This document shows, piece after piece, positions 24,660-36,000 of a stretch of DNA of 64,000 bases; position 1 is the first letter of the stretch, and each line of letters opens with the position of its first letter. This DNA is from Sipunculus nudus (taxonomy: Eukaryota; Annelida; Sipuncula; Golfingiida; Sipunculidae). Location of the stretch: assembly GCA_026874595.1 (NCBI GenBank), contig CM049316.1:18933839-18997838 (forward strand). Direction: 5' to 3'. Below the pieces are notes generated by a model that was not told where the DNA came from, made no database searches, and saw only the letters and a list, made by a program, of their open reading frames with translations. The translations under genes and the position numbers were made by a program.

Positions 24660-26340
24660 CTAAATACTTGATAATAACACCTGCTGTGTCAGTAGATGAG
24701 TTTAATGTCGCTCACAACTTTGCAAAAACATTTTTACATCTGCACGGTGGGTTTACTTTTGTTTTTCGAAACGTTATGAGATCATAAACGTACCAAAGAT
24801 CATACTGACATATTCAACGAATATTGGAATTTATATTGGTAATCATAGAAAGCTTCGTAAGAATTGTCATACTCATGGGTCTGTCACTCATTGTTTACAA
24901 TAACTGCCGAACACTGTGGGAGGGATAAAAAATGTTCTGCTGGGATTGATATAGACGGGTATTTCCATCAGTAATCGACTTGTCAGAAATAAGGCCGGTT
25001 AGAATATATTTTTCAGGATGTATACAAACCGAAGACTGATGCAATGTCTGTTTCAAACTAGAATTAGTTTTTTTTTTGCTATGCAAAAACAGATCTATGT
25101 CTCCCCTCCCTATCGGCCTCCCAATCCCATATTTGAGAAAAAAGTTCTATAACGGCTGATTTAACCTAGAAGATCTTGGTCAAGGCCACCAGTGTTAGAA
25201 CTCCTCAAATAACATGGTTGATGCAATAGTTGTTTCAAATTTTGATCAAACATATAAAAAAGTACGGACTTCAAATGTTATTGGGACCACAAAAAATAGT
25301 TTTCAGCCTTTTTGACCTTGACTATGAAGGTTAAGGTCACCGGTTTTCAAACTCGTCCGAGATATTGGCAGAAAGATTTTAAATTTCAAGTTTCATGAAC
25401 AAATGTTAAGTCGTGCAAAAGTTATATGTATATACAAAGTGCATATGCAAAGTTAACCAGGAAGTAATTTGCATATTAAAAGTTAAAAAAAATTGATGGC
25501 TTTAAGTCCCCTTTCCCAATAACTGGCTCAGAAGAAATACAATTAACCAGTTAACTTCCAGGTGGTACCTCCCTGAGGACGCATCAGAGCACACACACGG
25601 TTTTGAGGTCGCTGGGGCCCCCCTACACAGATGACACTTAATCGGGCACCCATTTGTAATGCTAGGTAAAAATAAGCACACTGGTGGCTGAGACCTTGCT
25701 TAAGGGTTTTAGCAAAGACAAGAGAGGCTACGGGATTCGAACTCATGACCAGTTGATTACAAGTCTTGTATCTTTGCCAATACACCACCACGTTTCACCT
25801 CTTATATGAACTAAGTTTGATTGTAGAAGGGCCTGTTATTCTGATGTGGCAAACAGGTGTAATGACCGAGGTATAAAGATAACAATATAACCCAGAAGAC
25901 AAAATGTGAGATAAAATGAGATAAGAGGCTAATTCAGTGGCACATCTAACAAGAAAGCGTCATGTAAGAACAAGTTGACCCAAAATCCCAATGAGATTGA
26001 TTCCACCTCATAGAAAATGATGAATCTTACTCTCTTATTTCTTTTTTTTTTCAAGGATTACAATAACTGAAGCAAATGCAACATTTTGGCTGAATGAAAC
26101 TCTTATGTTGAAGTACACATATCAAATACGTTTCATTGTATGTTTTTAAGTTTAGCCAATAAGAAATGAATTTTTATTTAGCAGTTACCCCTACGCCACC
26201 TGGGATATAAATTCAAATGAGTATTTCATATAAATGATAGCGAAAACATAAGAAACATTATTCATTTATCCAGGCTCTCAATATAAAGATAATGATCATC
26301 AGAAAATATGACCATCATACAATAATATATTTCATGTTTC
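24660..26340 (+). repeat. Duplicated 5' flank (partner of 28730-29790)
   Basis: Collinear blocks are shared with 28730-29790: 'cactcattg' followed by 'gccgaacactgtg' and 'gttctgct' (24884-24945 versus 28904-28966); 'gcaatgtctgtttcaaa' (about 25040 versus 29073); 'gagataa' with 'aattcagtgg' and 'caatgagattgatt' (25915-26005 versus 29430-29495); and 'caataactgaagca' (26061 versus 29559). A SINE and other DNA have been inserted at about 25090-25860. This is the upstream part of psi-1. Confidence 0.75.
25558..25800 (-). mobile_element. tRNA-derived SINE, minus strand
   Basis: On the minus strand, TGGTGTATTGG (A-box-like) precedes GAGTTCGAATCCC (B box), followed by a body that includes 'ggtctcagccaccagtgtgc'. 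It interrupts the duplicated flank of psi-1 and is absent from the partner flank at 28730-29790, so it was inserted after the duplication. Confidence 0.65.
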
Positions 26341-27097
26341 GGAAGTTTCAACCGATCCATTTACATAATGCAATCAGAACATGTACTTTAAATAAACTAA
26401 TGATTAGAACATGAATTGTCCATGATAGTTTTGAAAAAAAAAGGCTGAGCAGATATAGTGTTTTATTTTAGTGGACAGATGAGCAAGAGGGAATATCATG
26501 TGAGGAATACACGTTGAACAAGGAAACACAGGAAGGTAAAGGGGTCTTCCAGGTCCTGAATAAAGTTTGTACGTTGTGTGGTATCTTGACTTCTTGGACT
26601 TAGCATCTTATCCACTTGTCAGTAAATAATGTCACAACTGCTGTTAATTATGTTATGTGGAAAACAAAGTATTCAACATGAAAGAAGTTGTCAGGACCTG
26701 AGTTCATTTTAACAATTCATTTTCTTTTTGATATAGAGGATACATTATTCTTAAATCGTTGAATTATTTTCTCTGTCTTTCTTTCTAACTATCTCTAGAT
26801 CCCATGCATTACTAGGGATACTTGATTTGGGAGGTGAATCGTCACAATATTGATCCAGTATATATCATGACAGTACAGAATATGAGGGTTAAAGTAGGAG
26901 AAGACATTGCTTGCCTTACTCTCACTGACAATTACAGAGATACTCAGATTTAGGTATTTTCGTATATATAAATCACAAGTCTAATTAGACAGGTCAGTTT
27001 TATCCAATGTGAATACTGATGTGAATGCTTTTGATTCACTAAAGGGGGATCGTAATGGACAGATGAACTTATTAGACAAGTGGTCTTTTAGACAGGG

Positions 27098-27145
<48 letters not shown>

Positions 27146-27381
27146 ATACACCTGATATTTATCTGGTTTGTCCGTTAAAAGCTCAAAAAACAATTTCATG
27201 TTATTCACAACATTCATGGATGCTTTTAAAAATTCCATGATTATTTGTCATTAATCTGTTTGCAAAAATAAAAAAAAATGAAAGGTAAACTGACTGTAGT
27301 GCATTTGTTATATTTCAGTTTTCCAAGCTGAACATTCCAATTTATCAGAGGAATCAGCGGCGTCCTGTGCCCAACGTCTAA
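26041..27381 (+). pseudogene. psi-1: internally deleted HOIP-like gene
   Basis: Remnants of a gene like B or A. The first exon (about 26056-26110) aligns with B exon 1, but the ATG is TTG (26086-26088) and the acceptor CAG is AAG. The IBR-RING2 linker exon (26472-26568) is intact, reading WTDEQEGISCEEY. The LDD exon (26799 to about 26952) keeps YLIWEVNRHNIDPV but has an in-frame TAG at 26813-26815, where gene A has Lys. The final exon (27319-27381) reads FSKLNIPIYQRNQRR and ends in TAA. RING1a, RING1b, IBR, the catalytic RING2 exon and the HHPRNC exon are missing; in gene B the matching stretch spans more than 7 kb. It cannot encode a ligase. Confidence 0.85.
27101..27143. repeat. (AG)n microsatellite
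   Basis: Pure AG dinucleotide run of about 43 bp between the last two exon remnants of psi-1. Confidence 0.95.
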
Positions 27382-28729
27382 ACGAATTACTTAACCTTTC
27401 CTTTAGTTTTACTTAAGAATTACAGTATCATATTTGTTCTAACTGTAAGTATAAACTGTGCATATGTTTTTAGCATTGACTCTTATATCTACCTGTCTAT
27501 AACTCCATTAGTATATGGCATTTTGAAAACTGTTTGAAAATAGTTATGTTGTACCTTACAAGACATTTCCATTACACCTGTATGTTTATATATTTAAACA
27601 GCACGTAAAATAACCTGTTCAATTTTAAAATAAACTTTAAAATCGTGGATTTAAAATAGAATGGGTTAAGGTCAAAGTAATGCTTTTCAATTACGCCAGA
27701 GTTGATGCAGGTCATGAAACACTGTAAATAAGAAAGTGAAGCAAAGATATGACGCGTTTGGAGTTATATAACAATGTTTATCATGATATTGGTAATAATT
27801 GTTTATCGAGCTACAGAGGCCGAATCTTGTATGATATTAATGTAATTTGAAAGGACATAGTAAATATATGTGTTTGAAATATTTTCAAAAGGTTGACGCG
27901 GACATAGTTAAAATATTTATCATCATTTTTGAAAAAGAGATTTGTCGAATTTCAGAAGCAATAATTTTTTAATAATAAGAAAATATGGGATTAGTAATAG
28001 TAAGCGAAAATAATAGATTAATGATACATATATCGGTAAATAATGAATTATCATGACTTTTCCCAGGATAGCTTTGTTTATTTTTCAATTCGACATTAGA
28101 CCATATTGAATTGTTTATGTAAGCAAATGCAGCAAGAGAATAGTACGCCTTTAATTAAAAAGAATCATCTGTTACTAAATATGGTCGAAGCAGTTACATA
28201 TTTTGTACGATATAATGATCCTGATCAACGACCTCCAGTTGTGTTAAAATAAAAAGCATGAAAACATTGCAATACTTGTATTTGATATGTAAGAACCAGT
28301 TTTAAATACTAATATATGGAATTACGGCACGATATCATCTTTAACAAAATTGAATGAGCCCACTTATCGCTGCATCTACTGTATCATTCTAGAGGCCGAA
28401 TCATGAAAATAATTTTGATTAATACTTGGGACAAAGAACAGCGGAGTGAACATTTAAGTAAAATTAACCCAACACATGTATATTTGTGTAAGGTTTGTGC
28501 TAAATGTAATACTTAATCCCCTTGGTTATGTTACCAGATTACGCGTTCGGTATGTAGGCCGTAGCACGTATATGATTCACTTCGAATATGCGAGAGGTAC
28601 TCAGATGAATTTATTTACATAAATCTTTTTGCCGACTGTGTTTACTGTTTTATGAGGGGCCTTTTGTCCGATAAGAATGACAAAACGACAGTTATCAGGC
28701 GTATATTGTTGTCGTATCTTATTTATTGA
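27382..28729. other. AT-rich spacer after psi-1
   Basis: No recognisable exon or repeat. A possible relic polyadenylation signal AATAAA lies at 27629-27634. Confidence 0.45.
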
Positions 28730-29790
28730 CCACTCACTGACTACTCTGTTAGTATCAGCAGCACGGTGAGTTTACCATGGTTTTACCGAATGTTGTAAAA
28801 TAATAAACGTAACAAAGTTCAGACTGACATGTGCAACACTTATTGGTATTTCCCATGGGTAATCCCAGCAAGTCTGATCACAGCGCCCTTACTCATGTGT
28901 CGATCACTCATTGGTCATAGCAACGGCCGAACACTGTGAGCAGGAGGACAACATTGTTCTGCTCAGACTGATGTAGACAGCCATTCTGTGCATTTCTATG
29001 AGCAATGGACTAGTTAGAAGTAAGGCTGGTAAGGCTATATTTTTTAACATGTTTAAAAACCGCAGACTGACGCAATGTCTGTTTCAAATAAGGACTAACA
29101 AAAGGCTATAACAAAATATATGTGCACATATATATATGTGTGAGTGTGTGTGTGTGTGGGTTTGTGTGTGTGACCGAAATGCTTCGGGACACATACATTA
29201 CCTTTATACACAGATAAATCTTATACATATGCTGTACACTGGCTCATAGTGAACCAGGAAGTAATCTGTATATACAGACGTAGAATGTAGAAGGACCCAT
29301 TAAGCTGATCTGGCTCATAAGTACAACAGCCGAGGAATGTAGGTAAACATTATAAGCAAGCATTGCAGAGTAGTTAATGTGTAATATGATATTTGAATAT
29401 ATCATAATTACGTCGCTGTTTAACAGACGAAATGAGATAAGGGGTAAATTCAGTGGCGCCATCTGGATATAAAGTCTCAATGAGATTGATTTCTCCTCCT
29501 AGACTTATGTTTGAACTTCTTGAATATCAATTTCCTAATTCTTTTGCTCCCAGGAGTACAATAACTGAAGCACATGCAAAATCATGGCTGAATATGACTC
29601 TGATCTAGTAAGTAAAATTATCATATTCTTTTCATTTTCAATTACAAAAGATGTCTATTTAGCACTAACAATTACACCAAATATCACATATAGAGTTACT
29701 GATGACGAAAACATGATAACCATAATTAATTTAGCTATACTCTAAAGATAATAATAATATACATCAGAACACAATGACTGTCATGTAATA
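28730..29790 (+). repeat. Duplicated 5' flank of gene B (partner of 24660-26340)
   Basis: Collinear with the psi-1 upstream region, as listed there. It contains the presumed promoter and the 5'-UTR exon of gene B, whose acceptor CAG is at 29551-29553. A (TG)n run at 29140-29172 and other small differences separate the copies. The similarity extends past the ATG into intron 1, so whole transcription units were duplicated, not only coding exons. Confidence 0.75.
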
Positions 29791-32700
29791 ATCTGTTTTA
29801 GAGAAATATGTCGAAACTACATCCTGAAGATGAGATATATCTTGACAAGTTCAAAAGGTTTCTTTTCTTGGAGAGATCGGGAAGGAAAGATGTGAGTCAG
29901 CTTAGTCCTATAATTATAATTGAATTAAATTTTCGAATCTTAGGTACCTTTTCTTATTCTTTTTTTGAATCTTCTAGCTACCAGCCACAAAAATTTAGTA
30001 CCATAAGTATCATGGATACATAACAGAGAAAATTTGAAATATATTCATCATGTGACCTGTATGAAGCAATCTAGTACTACTAGTCTATGCTCGCACTGTT
30101 TTACCTAAAACAGATGATTCTAAAATAATTAAATCTCACTTTCTTGATTTTCAGGCATAGTTCAAACATATAGCATATTACTATTTACTTATTACTATCT
30201 GAAATTTGATAAATATAACCTATTTAATCATTAACTCATTAAATAATTAATCATTAATCATAAAAACTTAAACTTGGCTTTCTGAAATTCCTTTTTAGCT
30301 CAGTTGACTGTAAGTCATCTGAGCTATAGCGATCAACCTTTGTCCGTCGTCCGTCTGGCCATCCGTCCGTCCAGCCATCTGACCGTTAACAGGGCACAAA
30401 TCGTATCCGCTGGACCTGGAATCTTCTAACTCGACATCCAGGGAAGTCAATGAAAATTCTCCTTAAAAACCTTGAATTAGGTCTCTGTTACCCATATTCT
30501 TCAAACTATGGGGCTCCGAAGTACCCCCCCCCCCAAAATAATGGAAAACTTGATGCAAAAGCTCAAGTATCTGAACAACTAATGCATTGATCACCATGAT
30601 TCTTTGCATGGATATTGATCATGGAGTGTTTCATCAGTTTCTGCAGACTGGTGGAGCCACCTGAATTTTCGATTTTTTTTAACGATTTTTTCCCTTTATT
30701 TTTGAGACCTAAAAAGATGCTGTAATCTGTTAACAGGGTACAAATCGTAACTGCTGGACCTGGAATCTTCTCACTGTACATCCAGAGAGGTCCATGAAAA
30801 GTCTTCTTGGAAACCTTGAATTATGTCTCTGTTACCCGTATTCTTCAAGCTATGGGGCTCTGAATTACCCCCTAGAATAATGAAACATTCAATACACATG
30901 CTCAAGTATCTGAACAACTAATGCATTGATCATCATGATTCTTTGCATTGATATTAATCAAGGAGTGTTTCATCAGTTTCTGCAGACTGGTGGCGCCACC
31001 TGTATTCCTTCGATTTTTTACTATTTTTTAATCTATTATTGAGACCTTGAAAGATGCTGTCACTTATTAACAGGGCACAAATCGTAACGACTGAAACTAT
31101 AATTTTGTCCTTTGACATGCTCGGAGGCCCATAAAAAGTCTTCTTGGAAACCTGAAATTAGGTCTCTGTCACCAATATTATCCAAGCTATGGGACTCTAA
31201 AGAATCCCCCAGAATAATTGAAAATTTGATACCAAAGTAGGGCACAAATCGTAACCATGGGGTTCCAAATCTTCTAACTTGACATCCTGAGACTTCCTCA
31301 AAAGGTTTCCGAAGAAACCTGAAATTGGGTTACAGTGACCTACATTCTCACAGTTTTTCGGGCATGTTTGAGTACCCCAGAAATAATGCAAAATACACAC
31401 AAATTGCCAGATTCTTCATGAAATGCTGGTTTGATTGTTATCAAATTTTTGTGCTTGATGAACTTAAGCTAATATGCATAAACAATAATGCCACCTATCT
31501 TAATTAGTTGTCTGTGCCAGGATATATAATCAACATGTCAGTCAGTTGAACGTCATAACCCATGGGTCACTTGTTATAAAGCTTATTTAACGGATGTGGG
31601 TAAACAAATACAATTTTTACAGTACTGTGTACGTTTGAGTGGATATACCCGGTAAAATCAGGAAATATCGGTATTTAATGCACAAATCAAACCATCTGGT
31701 CAGCTTAAAACATAAGCGAGTAGAAGAACTAATTTCCCTGTGGGTTTCCGTTGAAAACGCCCTCCTTTCTCGAAGCAGTTAAACCAAATTTATGTATATC
31801 ATCAGCATGGCACTAACTGGTCAGTGCGCTCAGGTCACATGGTTCGCATCAGTTCTCCAGATTTCGCATAATCTTCTGATCTTTAGACAGAAACTCTGAG
31901 CAGTACAAAATCAAGGTATCACTACCTTGCAAATGAACTTGTACACGATTAAATCCGGTATCACTACCTTTTAAAGTGAATTTAGACCCTTTCTTGTAAT
32001 GGTATTTAAGTATATTTGATTCTACAACGTTCATTTTAATTTAATCTCATGTCATGTGACGTATATTGTTTTTTGATACTAGACAGGTTAAGATTGATTT
32101 TGGTAAAGCATATACTGATATACCAAATGGCAAAACGACTGAACACTAGTTATTCCCAAGGTGACGAGGAGGACTCGAACGTTTAGCAGGATTTCTACTT
32201 ATTTATATCTCATTTTATACCAAGCTATTTTTTATATGTAGCCATACGGAATATCTGTAATACATGAATATCATGAATGGATAGATTATAAAAATTCTAA
32301 GGTATAAAGTTGACTTAAGTGTTAATTTTTATATTAATGTAATGTATCGTTTTGTAGACCATACGCAGTTATCCGACGAGTGAAATAAACCTCCATCCTG
32401 CGGACAAGATCTTATTTGAAAAATTCAATAAGTTCCTTCTGAATGAGAGATCAGCAAAAACGGGATTATCTGTAAGTTCCTTTTGATCATATCCTAATTT
32501 ATCTCTGGTTCAAAATTCTTCCAGGGACCGGCGATTGATGTTCATGCATATATACAAAGCATATTTACAACTGACATTATTTCTGACAATGCAGGGATTA
32601 TCTAGTGCTGTAGATGACTTGGAAACACTTAATTATACTTTATCAATATGAATATGCAGCTGAGAGATAAGCTGACAAATGCCAATACCACAAAGTATTA

Positions 32701-33002
32701 CAGGTATTATTGGATTTTAATTAAACATTCTCATCGACATGCAATTGATAAATGCAAAACAACAGGTACAGATAAAATGGTCATTTTGAAGTTGTGTGTG
32801 TTTGGTACATCCGAATATGACATTATAAGGGCTATTTGAAAAGTAATTGCAATAATAATGATCAGTATATTATACATTTGTTCAATGATGACCACACCTG
32901 TTTTCATTAAAACAGAAGACGCAAAGGAGTCCACCAAGGCAACAGGATTGCGCTGGCTGCAAACGCTCTTTTCCCATCGGCACAGTAAGTTCATTTAAAC
33001 CT

Positions 33003-33081
<79 letters not shown>

Positions 33082-36000
33082 CATGAGTACACACATAAGT
33101 CGGTTCACTCCGTAGGGGATTCGAACCAATGACGGTGTCCTTTGCTATAAGCTAAGCTGACGAAGACCCCCAACCCATATGTGGATAATCACACTATTAT
33201 AGGAAGAAAAGGAATTGATGTAAGAGTATTATCTAATACATCTTACGCACACCTAGCATGCAGCAAAGAGAAATAATGGCCATTTATGGTGTGCGGCATA
33301 TCTCATATAGAGAGATGCATGAATAGGGCATGCTGGTTCCTTGAATCAAGAAAATTATAGACTTTATATGCCTTGATGTATAGAGAAAGAACATGAATAC
33401 ACTGAAAAATCGGTTCCCACCGTTTGGGAATCAAACCTACGATCTACCGATTGCCGGTGCATTAATTTGCCGGTCGTCATTTCGCAGGTTCCTAGAAGAA
33501 TGTTTCGGTAAAATTCTCATCACCTAATGATAATTTGAAGGAAACCACAAATTAAGAAAATACTCTTGTAATAAGATAGATACACCATTTATATAGCCAT
33601 ACATCCATATAATATGTAAAGTAATTTTATGCCTGTCATTTCAGATGATGAAATATGACTATTGCAGTTGTATTGCATGCTGGAACTGCATCACGGAGCG
33701 GTATAGAGCAATGATTAAAAACAAACATGCCTGGGAATTCTGCTGCCCTTTTTGCCGAAACCCGGACCTGTTGGAAAATAAGTCACAGACAGAAGAATTC
33801 TTCAAAATAGTACAACATCAGGTATTGTATCAATAAAATGCTGCCTCTTTTAACATGCCCTTGATTGATAAATTCCCACCCGCACAAAATGCACACGCGT
33901 TTCAATGCGATCTGAATACACAACTGTTCTTTACTGATTCAGTATCATTAATATATGCTGGTCCCGTTGAAAAATTAATTCAAATCTATAATTAATACTA
34001 CAGATCCCGCACCTACTATCACAGCATGAATCAAATGACCTTAAAAAGAAAATCCGTGAATGGACGGACAAAAAAAGGAAGATGACTTTCTATGGTGTCC
34101 AAGCGTAAGTGTCTTTTTTATTGTAAAAATGGGTTTTAAAGTTTATCATGGAGTGCGGATACCGTGACGACAATTCGTTTCTGTGTAAGAGGATTTATAA
34201 TGCGCATTAGTGTAGCTGGCAAGTATATTTTCAATTTTCCAGTGTGAAAGAGGTCTCTTTGTTAACGAACTTGGAGACGAAATGAAATGTACGAATTGTG
34301 ACCAGGTTCCTCCCCATTTGCAAAAACAATTAAAAGAGTGCTGCATCTGCAGTGAGAAATACAAGATAGACAAGGTTAGTCAGGAACACTTACTTTACAT
34401 TAACCTTCTTTTGTGCAAGGTGTGTTAAGGATATGAAATATTTTTATTACTATAAGATTCTATCTTCTATCATAAGATGACAAAATAACAGAAGAAGGTT
34501 CCTCTTTTCCTTTTAGATTTTTTTTTTTAAATTGCACATTTGTCTTGTTTTCAGATACAGCTTTTATATCACTGTCAATGCCACACTTGTACGGACTGTT
34601 TCAAAGCATATTTCAAACAAGCCATAAAAGGACAGAGCCTTGCAGGCTTTCGATGTCCCCAGTGCAGAGGGCCAGATTTATTGGATGCAGCCGTGGCCGA
34701 GGAGCACTTTTGGTTTCTTGAGGCAATGGTACGTTTTGTTATTTTTCGCAGACAATACCAGTCACGATATCCTTTGCCTAGTCTGTCAATAGTGATAAAA
34801 TCATGAGATTGTTACTTGCTAACTCGTCACTTTGAAATGGATTTTAAACTTTGTGGTGAGACTGAAGCCATAAGACTGTGATTGTATTTTTCTGTGGCCC
34901 TTCTATTCAATGCATGTTTTAATCCACCGACATACCTTATAAACAAAAGGTTCATTAATAAATAACGCAAAGATACGGATTTCATTAGCTAATATGTATT
35001 ACCATTTGTGTGCATTCATATGGCAGTTAGAGGACATGGTCTCGCCTGAGGAACAGCACATTTTATCCATGAAGATCCGCGATTGGTTTCTACAGAAGAA
35101 CGAAAAATTCATCTGGTATTCCAACCCGCAGGTTTGATTTGATGCTATAACCCTGAGCATACCAATAGTGGTTTTAATTTACATAATAACGCATAAAAGC
35201 TTGTGTATCCCCTCAACCAAGTAGTAAAACCAGAACACCGTAATTGCCGAACCTTTGGTTGGCAAATAACGCACATTTTCCCCTGCTCACTAATGGGGAT
35301 CGGCAATATTTCTTTGGTTCCTTCAGAGGAATATAATTTCATATACTTAATAAAAAATTGCGCAATTCACAAATCAAATTACCCGGCAGTGCTATATTAA
35401 ATAGCCTATTCTTGAATATAAGAATACCAAAACCTCTTAAATGTCTTATTGTAAAATTTCGCAGTGTGAACACGGTTTTATTTACGAAGGGACGTGAAAG
35501 CCACTTGTCCAAAGTGCAAGAGAAAAACGTGTCCCCTCTGCAAGTCAACGGTAAGTAGCAACATTTCTTTGTAGATTAAAAGTAGCTTGGTCATTTTAGA
35601 ACGATGAACCGCTTCACTTTTGATTTATGTGCCAATACGAATACAGGAACTCTCGGCCCGGAGACACTCGGCCCAAGCCACTCTCGGCCCCAGAGACACT
35701 CGGCCCCAGAGACACTCGGCCCCTGAGCATGGGGACCTAGCGACACTCGGCCCTGATGTAGATGACGTTAAGCATTTAGAATTATAACTATGCAAAAAAG
35801 GTTTTCAAGTAATACCAAGTGTCAAGTCTGAATGTGTCCAACTCTGAGGTGGGAGGAACTTACGATCCCATTTTTAAATAAAGGTCAGTAAACAGGTCCA
35901 ATGGTAATCAGGTCACCTTGCTACCATGGCTTAACAAATTAATTTTATACATACACATATTTTTTCACAACTTACTATAAAATTAAGAAAAAGTTTGATA

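Noticed and set aside
28850-28859. NF-kB-like site GGTATTTCCC upstream of gene B
   Set aside because: Not preserved at the matching place in the psi-1 flank and easily found by chance.
30360-30700. Tandem units in AGCT repeats considered as a CRISPR-like array
   Set aside because: Units are hundreds of bases, diverged and dispersed in an intron-bearing eukaryotic genome.
32595-32650. Possible extra exon in gene B beginning GGATTATCTAG
   Set aside because: It repeats the last 9 bases of the preceding exon and then reaches a stop; no homologous segment in the other copies.
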